Source: SFWF01 sp045537915
GTDB lineage: Bacteria; Bacillota; Clostridia; Oscillospirales; Acutalibacteraceae
Assembly (NCBI GenBank): GCA_045537915.1
Contig: JAZSQK010000004.1
Span: 1 to 45,476, forward strand
Direction: 5' to 3'
DNA: 45,476 nucleotides
Part shown: positions 6,136-14,665 of the stretch, piece after piece
How the letters are laid out: the number at the start of each line of letters is the position of its first letter
How positions within the stretch are numbered: position 1 is the first letter of the stretch
Position numbers and translations under genes: made by a program
The notes under the pieces: model-generated
Told to the model about the DNA's origin: nothing
What the model saw: the letters and a program-made list of their open reading frames with translations, nothing else
The model's database searches: none

Positions 6136-6276
6136 ATGACCGATAAAATAGAGGTTAAACTAAGATTACCGCAAGAGGTAAAGGATAGGCTTTATGAAGA
6201 AGCCGGTAAACAAAACAGAAGTGTCAACAATTTGCTTGAACAAATAATCGGCGACTATCTAAAAAAGCAGAAATAA
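6136..6276 (+). CDS. Arc/MetJ-type ribbon-helix-helix regulator, 46 aa
   Basis: Short gene encoding 46 residues, beginning MTDKIEVKLRLP and ending YLKKQK. The N-terminal strand (KIEVKLRLP), the following helix (QEVKDRLYEEAGKQ), the turn with NRSVNN and the second helix (LLEQIIGDYLKKQ) match the whole ribbon-helix-helix fold of Arc/CopG-type dimeric DNA-binding proteins. An AAAGG ribosome-binding site lies about 10 bases upstream. It is transcribed away from the DUF6809 gene; the space between them holds three copies of GTGGNNCCAC. The simplest reading is an autorepressor that also controls the divergent gene. It is not an obvious toxin-antitoxin pair, since no toxin follows. Confidence 0.85.
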   Translation: MTDKIEVKLRLPQEVKDRLYEEAGKQNRSVNNLLEQIIGDYLKKQK

Positions 6277-6346
6277 GATTTAGAGTAGATATAATTCACA
6301 AGGTTTGTTTTTGTAGCATTGTTATATCCTACGGAAGTTTAGATAA

Positions 6347-6418
6347 TCGAGAAAATTTAGATGTAGAATTCGTTTTCTCGAGCGCCAAGACGTATGTTTT
6401 ATACTTCGGTGCGCTCGA
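6347..6418 (+). other. Two overlapping, mutually exclusive hairpins
   Basis: TTTTCTCGA (6373-6381) can pair upstream with TCGAGAAAA (6347-6355). Overlapping TCGAGCGC (6378-6385) can pair downstream with GCGCTCGA (6411-6418). TCGA is shared, so only one can form at a time. The stretch lies between the RHH gene and its terminator; I see no gene in it. Confidence 0.5.
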
Positions 6419-6428
6419 AAAACGGATA

Positions 6429-6461
6429 AAAAAAGAACTGACTGCAAGTCAGTTCTTTTTT
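6429..6461. terminator. Bidirectional terminator
   Basis: GAACTGACT/AGTCAGTTC stem with loop GCA, an A run before and a T run after. It can end both the RHH transcript and the converging nucleoside-transport operon. Confidence 0.92.
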
Positions 6462-6482
6462 GTTCTACGCTAAATTTTCCGA

Positions 6483-7430
6483 TTATCTTTCTTCGCGGAA
6501 GTAGGAGAGGCCCAGACTCTCGGGCGGCTGATTCTTCTTTCTGCTTCTTATGCTTGTGAATATAAGCACTATTATGGTAACTACATAGGGCAGAAGCTTA
6601 AACAGCTCCTTTCCTGCAAAGGAAACGCCTGTAATATAACTTGATGCTATATAAAGAGCGCCGAATACTATCGAACCGAATATGGCCAGATTCGGCTTCC
6701 AGACGGTAAAGATAACAAGGGCAATCGCAAGCCAACCGAAAGCATCGATGCAATATTCCCAGTTGCCGTTCAGATAGTCCATAATAAAGGTAAGACCGCC
6801 AAGTCCTGAAATTCCCGAGCCGATACAGGTTGCAACATAGCGGTACAAAGGAACGTTTATTCCTGCCGCATCGGCGGTTGCTGGGTTTTCTCCTACCGAG
6901 CGCAAATTAAGTCCGACTCTTGTTTTAGATAAAACAAAGGAACAAACAAGCGCCACCGCAATAGCAAGATAAATCATAATTCCGTGAGAAAGGAACAACT
7001 CGCCAAACCAACCGAGGTCGTCTGCAAAGGGAAGCGAAGCTGTAAAGAACTTACTTGCTCTGCCGAAGGAGGTTCCTGCCTTTGCTATCATATAGTCGGA
7101 AATACCGATACCGAGAGTTGTAAGGGCAAGACCTGTAACGTTTTGGTTTGCTCTGAGGGTTACGGTAAGGAAGCTAAATAAAAGTCCCATTAAAGCGGCT
7201 CCCACGAAGGTAGCAACAACTGCAATAAGAATTGCAAGGACAGGCGAAGCGTAGAGTCCTGCGGATTTGAGATAAAGGTATTCGGCAAAACAACCGCAAG
7301 AGGCTCCGACACACATTACACCGGGGGTGCCGAGATTTAAGTGTCCTGATTTTTCGGTAAGAATTTCTCCTGTTGAGCCAAAAAGAAATACCATACCAAG
7401 TCTGATTGCACTAACAAGAAAGGCTAACAT
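6483..7430 (-). CDS. nupQ: Nucleoside-type ABC transporter permease (NupQ-like)
   Basis: A 315-residue polytopic membrane protein of the BPD_transp_2 permease family, with about eight to nine hydrophobic segments. The motif GEILTEKSGHLNLGTPGVM near the N-terminus and RSVGENPATADAAGINV in the second half are typical of permeases that work with BMP-family lipoproteins. It is last of four transport genes; its ATG overlaps the stop of the upstream permease (TAATG), which implies translational coupling. By comparison with NupNOPQ of Bacillus subtilis it should import purine nucleosides or related compounds; the exact substrate is inferred. Confidence 0.88.
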   Translation of the reverse strand: MLAFLVSAIRLGMVFLFGSTGEILTEKSGHLNLGTPGVMCVGASCGCFAEYLYLKSAGLYASPVLAILIAVVATFVGAALMGLLFSFLTVTLRANQNVTGLALTTLGIGISDYMIAKAGTSFGRASKFFTASLPFADDLGWFGELFLSHGIMIYLAIAVALVCSFVLSKTRVGLNLRSVGENPATADAAGINVPLYRYVATCIGSGISGLGGLTFIMDYLNGNWEYCIDAFGWLAIALVIFTVWKPNLAIFGSIVFGALYIASSYITGVSFAGKELFKLLPYVVTIIVLIFTSIRSRKKNQPPESLGLSYFREER

Positions 7431-8518
7431 TAGTCATTCTCCTTTCCGTTTTTGCTTACGACAATTTTGTAATTTAAGAAAAATTCACAACCGATTATGA
7501 AGAAGAGAATAATTCCTGTTACGATATCACTGATTGCCTGAGGTAGTCTGAAATCGGTAGAAACCTGTTGAGCTCCCTTTTGCAAGAAGACGATAATAAA
7601 GCTTGTGATTACCATATAGAAGGGGTTAAACTTTGCAAGCCAGGAAACCATGATGGCAGTAAAACCTCTTCCGCCTGCGGTTTCGGTATTGATTGTGTGG
7701 TTCGTTCCGCCCACGAGAAGCAGACCTGCAAGGCCGCATAGGGCGCCCGATACAATAAGGGTTCTGATTACAACCTTTTTAACATTAATGCCGATATAGT
7801 TAGCGGTATTCTGGCTCTCGCCAACAACAGAAATTTCATAGCCCTGTTTGGTGTATCTGAGATAGATATAGACAATAACGGTTAAAACCGCAACGATAAT
7901 TATATTGAGTAAATATGGTTGATTTAAAAGCACCGGAAAACCATAATCGGGCATTGGGAACAAAACGCCTGAACCTGTTTTAACAAAAACCTTAAGGAAA
8001 TATGAAACAAGCTGAATTGCAACATAGTTCATCATAAGGGTAAAAAGGGTTTCGTTGGTATTCCAATAGGCTTTAAATATTGCCGGAATAACCGCCCAGA
8101 TAATACTGGCCAGAATTGATGCCACAATCATTATAATCAGAAGTAAAGGAAGGGGGATTTTGCCGCCTAAAAACATCATAACCGAAACGGTTGCGAGACC
8201 GCCTATAAGCACCTGACCCTCTGCGCCGATGTTCCAGAACTTCATTTTAAAAGCAGGTGTAACCGCAAGTGAAATACAAAGAAGAATAGCAACGTCCTGA
8301 AATAGACTCCATATACGGATATCCATTCCGAATGCGCCGTCCCACATCGATTTATAAACGGCAAGTGGGTTTTTGTCTGTGAGAAGGGTTATTACTATAC
8401 CCGAAACCAAGAGGGCTAAAGCAACAGCGGCGGCACGAATGGCAAGGCCCTTATACCATACGGTTTGCTCCCGCTTTACAATATGAAAGGAAAGAGGATT
8501 TTTTATTTTATTTTCCAT
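7430..8518 (-). CDS. nupP: Nucleoside-type ABC transporter permease (NupP-like)
   Basis: A 362-residue permease with a cytosolic N-terminus and about nine membrane segments. Family markers are MKFWNIGAEGQVLIGG in the first half and EISVVGESQNTANYIGINV later, close to the matching motif in the partner permease. It should form the transmembrane heterodimer with the following gene product. The start ATG overlaps the stop codon of the ATPase gene (TAATG). The pairing of two different permeases with one double ATPase and one BMP lipoprotein is the classic layout of nucleoside importers. Confidence 0.9.
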   Translation of the reverse strand: MENKIKNPLSFHIVKREQTVWYKGLAIRAAAVALALLVSGIVITLLTDKNPLAVYKSMWDGAFGMDIRIWSLFQDVAILLCISLAVTPAFKMKFWNIGAEGQVLIGGLATVSVMMFLGGKIPLPLLLIIMIVASILASIIWAVIPAIFKAYWNTNETLFTLMMNYVAIQLVSYFLKVFVKTGSGVLFPMPDYGFPVLLNQPYLLNIIIVAVLTVIVYIYLRYTKQGYEISVVGESQNTANYIGINVKKVVIRTLIVSGALCGLAGLLLVGGTNHTINTETAGGRGFTAIMVSWLAKFNPFYMVITSFIIVFLQKGAQQVSTDFRLPQAISDIVTGIILFFIIGCEFFLNYKIVVSKNGKEND

Positions 8519-10047
8519 TATTTTTCTTCTCCCTTCCCCTTTGTCATAAGAAGACCTATTTCTTCTTTCGTGGTGGTTCTTGCATCAACAAGACCTGTTA
8601 CACAGCCCGAACCGATTACCAGAATTCTGTCGCAAAGCTCTAAAAGAACGTCCAGGTCTTCGCCCACAAAGATAATGGCAACGCCACGTTCTTTTTGCTC
8701 GTTTAGCAGATTATAAATTGTGTAAGAGGAGTTAATATCAAGACCTCTTACAGGATAAGCCGCCATTAAAACGGTTGGCGCAGCAGCAATTTCTCGTCCG
8801 ACCAAAACCTTTTGAACATTACCGCCCGAAAGTCTTCTTACGGGGGTTTCGGTACCCGGTGTTACAACCTCAAGGTCGGAAATTATCTTTTCGGCAAGGT
8901 CGTGAGGGGCTTTTCTTTCCAAGAATACCGATTTTCCTTTGCGGTAGGAGCGCAGCATCATATTATCGGTAATACCCATATTTCCGACAAGGCCCATTCC
9001 TAGTCTATCCTCAGGAACAAAGGAAAGCCGAACGCCGAGATCTCTTATCTGAAGAGGGGTTTTATCCCTCAGATTGTCCTGTGCGCCCGTTTTTGGATTG
9101 TTATAAATAATTTTACCGCTATCAATATGCTGAAGACCTGCAATAGCCTCTAAAAGTTCTCTTTGTCCGCTACCCGCAATTCCCGCAATGCCGAGGATTT
9201 CTCCGCTTTTTGCAGTAAAGGAAACCGAGTCAAGAAGCTTTACTCCTTCACGGCTTACACAGTTGATATTTTCAACCAGCAGCCTGTCCTCACAGCCCTT
9301 TGGCTCACTTCTATGGATATTAAGGGAGATTTTCTTGCCCACCATCATTTCGGTAAGCTCACTCTCGTTTGTCTCATTGGTGTTAACGGTGCCTACATAC
9401 TCGCCCTTTCTGAGAACCGAAACTCTGTCAGATAACGACAGAACCTCGTGCAGCTTGTGAGTTATGATTATGATTGACTTTCCGTCATCTCGCATACGGC
9501 GTAAAATTGCGAAAAGCTTTTCTGTTTCCTGAGGGGTGAGAACGGCTGTCGGTTCATCAAGAATAAGGATATCTGCGCCACGGTAGAGCACCTTTATAAT
9601 TTCAACCGTCTGCTTTTCGGAAACACTCATTTCGTGAATCATCTTATTGGGGTCGATATCAAAGCCGTATTTATGACTGATTTCTTCAACCTTTTTAGCC
9701 GATTCCTTAATATTGTATTTGTCCTTACCCTTAAGCCCTAAAATGATGTTTTCGGTAGCAGTAAAGACATCAACAAGCTTGAAATGTTGATGTATCATAC
9801 CTATTTTATGGTCAAAAGCATCCTTTGGAGAACGGATAACAACCTCTTTGCCATCTATATATATCTGTCCGCTATCGGGGAAATAGATGCCCGAAATCAT
9901 ATTCATAAGGGTGGTTTTGCCGCTTCCGTTTTCGCCGAGAATTGACAAAATCTCTCCTCGGTTAACTGCAAGACTAACATCTCGGTTTGCAACAACGTTT
10001 CCAAAGGTTTTGGTAATGTTTTTAAGTTCTATAGCTGCATTTGCCAA
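8518..10047 (-). CDS. nupO: Nucleoside-type ABC transporter ATPase, two-domain (NupO-like)
   Basis: A 509-residue protein with two fused nucleotide-binding domains, as in sugar and nucleoside importers. Domain 1 has Walker A GENGSGKTT (38-46), a shortened signature MSVSEKQ (140-146) and Walker B LILDEPTAVLTP (161-172). Domain 2 has the degenerate Walker A GIAGSGQ, signature LSGGN (406-410) and the family-typical degenerate Walker B LMAAYPVRGLD. One active and one degenerate site is normal for this group. It lies between the BMP lipoprotein gene and the permeases. A hairpin at 10130-10160 before it may lower its expression relative to the lipoprotein. Confidence 0.93.
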   Translation of the reverse strand: MANAAIELKNITKTFGNVVANRDVSLAVNRGEILSILGENGSGKTTLMNMISGIYFPDSGQIYIDGKEVVIRSPKDAFDHKIGMIHQHFKLVDVFTATENIILGLKGKDKYNIKESAKKVEEISHKYGFDIDPNKMIHEMSVSEKQTVEIIKVLYRGADILILDEPTAVLTPQETEKLFAILRRMRDDGKSIIIITHKLHEVLSLSDRVSVLRKGEYVGTVNTNETNESELTEMMVGKKISLNIHRSEPKGCEDRLLVENINCVSREGVKLLDSVSFTAKSGEILGIAGIAGSGQRELLEAIAGLQHIDSGKIIYNNPKTGAQDNLRDKTPLQIRDLGVRLSFVPEDRLGMGLVGNMGITDNMMLRSYRKGKSVFLERKAPHDLAEKIISDLEVVTPGTETPVRRLSGGNVQKVLVGREIAAAPTVLMAAYPVRGLDINSSYTIYNLLNEQKERGVAIIFVGEDLDVLLELCDRILVIGSGCVTGLVDARTTTKEEIGLLMTKGKGEEK

Positions 10048-10129
10048 GCCTTTTCCTCCTAAAAAATTTTTAAGTATTAAAAAAGGCTATCTTTCGCAAG
10101 GTATCCTTTTTTAAGATTTAAAAAAGACA

Positions 10130-10160
10130 TTAGGGCGGTGCAAAAAATGCCCCGCCCTAA
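10130..10160 (-). terminator. Attenuating hairpin between lipoprotein and ATPase genes
   Basis: TTAGGGCGG (10130-10138)/CCGCCCTAA (10152-10160) hairpin; on the minus strand a T run follows after four bases. It is suited to partial termination, giving more binding protein than ATPase. Confidence 0.65.
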
Positions 10161-10169
10161 AAATTTTAA

Positions 10170-11426
10170 TTAGAACTTCTCGTTCAGACGAGTGATTCCA
10201 TCAATCTTAAGGTCAAAGTAAGGTGCAGAACGTTTTACCGATTCATTGAATGCGCCGCCTTCAACAACCTCGGTATCAGGCTGATAGTCGCCCATATCGT
10301 CAACGTCAGCCATGTAGCTTGTAAGCTCTTTGCCTTCAACGGTGAAGGTCTTGGTATCAAATACCTTAACAGTACCGTCAGTAAAGCCCTTAACTACTTC
10401 CTTAATCTTATCAACAGTACCCTCTGCTGCAACATCCTGGTTGATACCGGTAAGAACTACCGAGCCTTCAGCAATACCGCCGCACCAGTCAGCAGCAATC
10501 TCTTCACCCTTTACAACGCTCTTAATGATGTAGTTGTAGTAAGGAGTCCAGTCAATTCTGGAAGAAACGATGAAGGTTTCGGGGCAAGACTCATAGGTAG
10601 CGCCGTTGTAAGAAACGTTGGGGATACCAGCAGCTTCGCAAGCACCGGGAGCGCCCATAGAGTCAGCATGCTGAGAAATGAGAACGCAGTTCTTAGCAAT
10701 AAGAGCTTCAGCAGCGTTCTTCTCTTCGGTGGGGTCATACCAAGAGCCTGTGAACTGAACATCCATTGTTACAGAGGGGCAAACACTCTTTGCGCCAAGA
10801 TAGAAAGAAGTGTAACCGGAAATAACCTCTGCATAGGTGAATGCGCCAACATAACCCATCTTAGCCTGTTCTGCAGTAATCTTGCCAGCCTCAATCATCT
10901 CATTGAGCTTCATACCAGCAGCAACACCTGCGAGATAACGGCCTTCATAGATAGAAGCGAAAGCGTTGTGATAGTTGGGAAGATTTTCTGTGTGAGCCTT
11001 TGTACCTGTAGCGTGGCAGAACTGAACATCGGGGAATTCTCTTGCAGCCTTAATCATGAATGCTTCATGACCGAAGGAGTTTGCAAAGATAATGTCGCAA
11101 CCCTGTGTAGCAAGGTCCTTAGCTGTGTTGTAGCAAGCGTCATCTTCACCAATGTTGGTCTTAACGATAACCTGCTCGTCCTTAAGGCCGGTAGCCTTCT
11201 GGATAGCATTGACAGCATTAAGGAAGTTAAGGTCATAGGTGGAGTTTTCATCGTGTAAGCAGATGAAACCAATTTTGAAATCCTCGGGGATTTCATAATC
11301 AACCTTTACTTCTACTGCAGCGATAGGAGCATCGCTCATGCCGAGAAGCTCTTTGCCGTTTTGTCCGCAAGCTGCAAAGCTGAAGATCATTACAACGGCG
11401 AGAAGAAGTGCGAGTAACTTTTTCAT
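10170..11426 (-). CDS. nupN: BMP-family substrate-binding lipoprotein
   Basis: About 418 residues. The start is the ATG at 11426, with GAGGAGG a good distance upstream; an apparent longer frame begins at a TTG inside that site. The N-terminus is a lipoprotein signal: MKKLLALLLAVVMIFSFAAC, with the lipobox cysteine at the end. The mature part is a periplasmic-binding-protein type I fold of the basic membrane protein (BMP/PnrA-like) family; markers are KIGFICLHD near the N-terminus and FCHATG and GRYLAGVAAG in the middle. It should capture a purine nucleoside outside the membrane for the NupO/P/Q transporter. The gene follows xpt after 55 bases, which supports a purine substrate. Confidence 0.93.
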   Translation of the reverse strand: MKKLLALLLAVVMIFSFAACGQNGKELLGMSDAPIAAVEVKVDYEIPEDFKIGFICLHDENSTYDLNFLNAVNAIQKATGLKDEQVIVKTNIGEDDACYNTAKDLATQGCDIIFANSFGHEAFMIKAAREFPDVQFCHATGTKAHTENLPNYHNAFASIYEGRYLAGVAAGMKLNEMIEAGKITAEQAKMGYVGAFTYAEVISGYTSFYLGAKSVCPSVTMDVQFTGSWYDPTEEKNAAEALIAKNCVLISQHADSMGAPGACEAAGIPNVSYNGATYESCPETFIVSSRIDWTPYYNYIIKSVVKGEEIAADWCGGIAEGSVVLTGINQDVAAEGTVDKIKEVVKGFTDGTVKVFDTKTFTVEGKELTSYMADVDDMGDYQPDTEVVEGGAFNESVKRSAPYFDLKIDGITRLNEKF

Positions 11427-11458
11427 TTTTGTTTTCCTCCTCAAAGAAGTTTAATATA

Positions 11459-11486
11459 TTTAAAAAAGCTTTTTCGCTTTTTTAAA
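11459..11486 (-). terminator. Terminator-like hairpin between xpt and the lipoprotein gene
   Basis: 11-bp stem TTTAAAAAAGC/GCTTTTTTAAA overlapping the xpt stop codon. It is AT-rich and probably leaky. Confidence 0.5.
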
Positions 11487-12063
11487 CGAATTCAATTCCG
11501 CCTTCGACCGACATCGATTTTATGGCGGCGAGGGATTCCACCCTCATGCCCTCTCGGCGAAGCTTGTCCCCTCCGCCCTGGTATACCTTTTCAATGACTA
11601 TACCTGCGCCGACTATCTCGGCACCTGCCTGTTCGCAGATGCTTTTAAGGCCTATAATGGCGCAACCGTTGGCAAGAAAGTCATCAATTATAAGAACCTT
11701 GTCCTCTTTATGTAAAAACTCCTTCGAAACCACTATGTCAGATACATTTCCATGGGTAAACGAAGGAACCTTGGCGGTATAAAGCTCGCTTGAAATATTG
11801 CTCGATTTGGATTTCTTGGCGAAGAGCACCGGCACAGAAAAAAACTGTGCAGCAAGACAGGCGATGCCTATACCCGATGATTCAATTGTAAGTATTTTTG
11901 TGGGCTTGTCATCCTTAAAAAGCCTGTAAAATTCTTTACCGACCTCGACCATAAGGTCAATATCGATAAGGTGGTTTACAAAGCTAGAGACCTTGAGCAC
12001 ATCGCCCTCGGCCACAATGCCGCATTCTAAAATTTTCTCCTTTAGAAGCTCCACAAAACCCAC
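11482..12063 (-). CDS. xpt: Xanthine phosphoribosyltransferase
   Basis: A 193-residue cytosolic enzyme that joins xanthine to PRPP to give XMP in purine salvage. The PRPP-binding signature VLIIDDFLANG lies at residues 123-133. ESSGIGIA at 61-68 is the expected PPi-loop region, and length and order match Bacillus Xpt. It heads the minus-strand operon xpt-BMP lipoprotein-ATPase-permeases, so uptake and salvage are linked. Many xpt genes have a guanine riboswitch, but the roughly 40-base leader here shows no room for one and none of its conserved loops. Transcription probably starts at the promoter at 12105-12133. Confidence 0.93.
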   Translation of the reverse strand: MGFVELLKEKILECGIVAEGDVLKVSSFVNHLIDIDLMVEVGKEFYRLFKDDKPTKILTIESSGIGIACLAAQFFSVPVLFAKKSKSSNISSELYTAKVPSFTHGNVSDIVVSKEFLHKEDKVLIIDDFLANGCAIIGLKSICEQAGAEIVGAGIVIEKVYQGGGDKLRREGMRVESLAAIKSMSVEGGIEFV

Positions 12064-12104
12064 TCCCTGAAGACGTTAGCAATCCGCTACTAATCAATAT
12101 ATAC

Positions 12105-12133
12105 ATTATAGTACATGGTCCGACTTTTTTCAA
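12105..12133 (-). promoter_or_regulatory. Promoter of the xpt-transport operon
   Basis: Minus strand: -35 TTGAAA (12128-12133), 17-base spacer, -10 TATAAT (12105-12110). Confidence 0.75.
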
Positions 12134-12191
12134 TCAAAAATTTTGCAAAAAATGACAGAATATTTTATTGTCTTTATATAACTTAATTCTA

Positions 12192-12220
12192 TTGATATTT
12201 TAAAGGAATGGAAGTATAAT
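12192..12220 (+). promoter_or_regulatory. Promoter of the murD operon
   Basis: -35 TTGATA (12192-12197), 17-base spacer, -10 TATAAT (12215-12220). Divergent from the xpt promoter. Confidence 0.75.
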
Positions 12221-12269
12221 AAATATATATGCGAAAATTTTCCAATTTCAGCTTTGGGGAGGAATTTCT

Positions 12270-13652
12270 TTGGATTGCAAACAGTTTTGGGACAATATAT
12301 CTTCTAAAAGAATAGCCATGTGCGGTATCGGTATAAGCAACACTCCGCTTATTCTGAATTTTTTATCCAAGGGTGCAACCGTTTACGCCTGTGATAAGCG
12401 CAACCGTGAGCAGATAGGTGAACTGGCCGACCGTCTTGAAAAGGCGGGTGCAGAGCTTAGGCTCGGCAGCGGTTATCTCGACAATCTTGAGGTTGACATA
12501 ATATTCCGCACCCCCGGTATGAGCTTTAATCTCCCCGAGCTTTCAAGTGCGAGAAAGAACGGAATTGCCGTAACAAGCGAAATGGAGGTCTTTTTTGACC
12601 TTTGCCCCGCAACCGTTTTTGCGGTAACCGGTTCCGACGGAAAGACTACCACCACCACCCTTATCGCAGAGATGCTTAAAAAACAGGGCAAAACGGTCCA
12701 CGTCGGCGGAAATATCGGTAATCCTCTTCTTCCCGAAATTGATAATATTAAGCCCGAGGACTTTGTCGTCGTCGAGCTCTCTTCCTTCCAGCTTATATCA
12801 ATGAGAAAGAGCCCCGATGTTGCGGTGGTTACAAATGTTGCCCCTAACCATCTGGACATTCATAAGGATATGGACGAATATGTTGAGGCAAAAAAGAATG
12901 TCATTCTGCATCAGAATGCCTTTTCACGCACCGTTCTCAACTACGACAACGGTATAACAAACGGTTTTCGTGATTTTGTCCGTGGTCAGTCGCTCGGTTT
13001 CAGTATGGAGCGCAGAGTGAAGAACGGCGCCTGGCTTGACGAGGAGGGTACCCTCCATATGTCCTACCGAGGTATAGACGCTCCCATTATGCACCGTGAC
13101 GATATTACCATTCTGGGCGACCACAATGTCGCAAACTATCTCGCAGCTATTTCGGCCGTTTGGGGCTATGTCAGCGCCGAGAACATCCGCAAGGTTGCAA
13201 AGGAGTTTGCCGGGGTTGAGCACAGAATTGAATTCGTGCGTGAGGTAGGCGGAGTAAAGTATTACAACGATTCTATAGCCTCCAGTCCGACCAGAACCAT
13301 TGCAGGTCTTAAGGCCTTTGACCAAAAGGTAATTCTCCTTGCGGGAGGCTATGATAAGCATATTCCTTTCGAGCCGATGGCTCCCTACGTCTGCGAAAAG
13401 GTTAAAACCCTTATCCTTTGCGGTCCAACCGCCGATGCGATAGAAAATGCCGTTATTGAGTGCGAGGCGTTTTGCGAGGGCTGTCCCGAAATCATTAAGA
13501 CTAACAATCTCGGCGAATCTATAGAGATTGCAAACAGTATTGCGAAGTCGGGCGATATCGTCACCCTTTCCCCCGCCTGTGCCTCCTTTGACGCCTTCCC
13601 CAATTTTGCCGCAAGGGGCAAATTCTTCAAAGAAAAGGTTATGTCGTTATAA
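12270..13652 (+). CDS. murD: UDP-N-acetylmuramoyl-L-alanine:D-glutamate ligase
   Basis: A 460-residue Mur ligase that adds D-glutamate to UDP-MurNAc-L-Ala in peptidoglycan synthesis in the cytosol. It has the N-terminal nucleotide-sugar domain (MCGIGISNTPL), the ATP-binding P-loop GSDGKTTTT (121-129), the central segment VVELSSFQL and the C-terminal domain with LLAGGYDK. TTG is used as start; GGGGAGG sits 7 bases upstream, and no ATG/GTG fits better. It is not in a mur/fts cluster but begins a run of peptidase and metabolic genes. Its stop overlaps the start of the next gene (TAATG). Confidence 0.95.
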   Translation: MDCKQFWDNISSKRIAMCGIGISNTPLILNFLSKGATVYACDKRNREQIGELADRLEKAGAELRLGSGYLDNLEVDIIFRTPGMSFNLPELSSARKNGIAVTSEMEVFFDLCPATVFAVTGSDGKTTTTTLIAEMLKKQGKTVHVGGNIGNPLLPEIDNIKPEDFVVVELSSFQLISMRKSPDVAVVTNVAPNHLDIHKDMDEYVEAKKNVILHQNAFSRTVLNYDNGITNGFRDFVRGQSLGFSMERRVKNGAWLDEEGTLHMSYRGIDAPIMHRDDITILGDHNVANYLAAISAVWGYVSAENIRKVAKEFAGVEHRIEFVREVGGVKYYNDSIASSPTRTIAGLKAFDQKVILLAGGYDKHIPFEPMAPYVCEKVKTLILCGPTADAIENAVIECEAFCEGCPEIIKTNNLGESIEIANSIAKSGDIVTLSPACASFDAFPNFAARGKFFKEKVMSL

Positions 13653-14665
13653 TGGATATTAAAAAACTTCTCTTCTCCTTGTCTGAGGCGGCCACTTTAG
13701 GAAATATCCGAGCCGCTGCCGACCTTGCTAAAGGAGAACTCTCAAAATATGCCGAGGTTGATAATTTCGGTGCCGTCGGCGTTATAGCAAGAATAAACAA
13801 GGGTGCAGACCGCACCCTTGTTCTTGATGCTCATATAGACGAGGTGGGTTTTGTCGTAACCTCGGTGCTTGAGGATGGGTTTTTAAAGGTTTCAAATGTC
13901 GGCGGTATAGACCCTCGCATTTTACCCGCAACCAAGGTAACCGTTCACGCAAAAAAGGAGCTTACCGCCCTCTTCACAAGCGTTCCTCCCCATCTTGTAA
14001 AGGAGGAAGCTTCTGTCGTTTGCCTTGAAGATATCCTGCTTGATACGGGACTCGGAGAAAATGCCCGTGAGCAGATATCGGTCGGAGATTTTGTTTCCTA
14101 TAACTCCTTTCCCCTTTCTCTGTCAGCCGACAGGCTCTGCGGAAAAGCCCTCGATGACAGAGCAGGAGTTGCCTGTCTTATTGAACTGGCCTCAAGAATA
14201 TACGATAAGGATATCCCCTACAACATTATAATACTGCTTTCTGAACAGGAAGAGCTCGGCACGAGGGGCGCTGTGACCGGCGCCTTTGCAACAGAGTGCG
14301 ACGAGGCGATTGCAATAGACGTAAGCTTTGGCTCTGCCCCCAATATCCCTCCCGAAAAATGCGGTGTGCTCGGCAAGGGTGCAATGATTGGGATATCCCC
14401 GATACTTAACAAAAAAATGACCGACCGCCTGACCGACCTGGCAAAAGAGAAGAATATTCCCTATCAAAGCGAGGTTATGGGAGGCAAAACAGGTACCGAT
14501 GCCGATGTTATATCGATCTCAAAATGCGGAGTGCCCTGTGCTCTTTTATCTATTCCTCTGCGTAATATGCATACTCCCTTTGAAGTGGTCGACCTTTTGG
14601 ATATATATTCTGTCTGCGACCTTCTTGAAGCATATATTCTGACGGGAGGTGCCTTTAATGGATAA
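13652..14665 (+). CDS. M42-family aminopeptidase (first of a tandem pair)
   Basis: A 337-residue dinuclear metallo-aminopeptidase of the M42 (glutamyl aminopeptidase/FrvX) family. Metal ligand motifs seen are LDAHIDEVGF (H, D), the bridging Asp in DDRAGVA, and catalytic EE in SEQEELGTRGA. HTPFEVVD near the C-terminus carries the last His. Such enzymes form dodecameric shells that trim peptides in the cytosol. Starts inside the murD stop and overlaps the second M42 gene by 8 bases, so the three are translationally coupled. The two M42 proteins are similar along their length but clearly diverged, which suggests either a hetero-oligomer or different peptide preferences. Confidence 0.92.
   Translation: MDIKKLLFSLSEAATLGNIRAAADLAKGELSKYAEVDNFGAVGVIARINKGADRTLVLDAHIDEVGFVVTSVLEDGFLKVSNVGGIDPRILPATKVTVHAKKELTALFTSVPPHLVKEEASVVCLEDILLDTGLGENAREQISVGDFVSYNSFPLSLSADRLCGKALDDRAGVACLIELASRIYDKDIPYNIIILLSEQEELGTRGAVTGAFATECDEAIAIDVSFGSAPNIPPEKCGVLGKGAMIGISPILNKKMTDRLTDLAKEKNIPYQSEVMGGKTGTDADVISISKCGVPCALLSIPLRNMHTPFEVVDLLDIYSVCDLLEAYILTGGAFNG

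Noticed and set aside
6136..6276. Antitoxin of a toxin-antitoxin pair
   Set aside because: No RelE/ParE/MazF-like gene follows; the RHH gene ends at a terminator, and the divergent neighbour is a DUF6809-like protein.
8518..10047. Degenerate second Walker B of the NupO-like ATPase as a damaged site
   Set aside because: The degenerate motif is the family norm for this class of double ATPase, so it is not a sign of decay.
12064..12269. Guanine riboswitch before xpt
   Set aside because: The leader is too short and lacks the conserved loop sequences on either strand.
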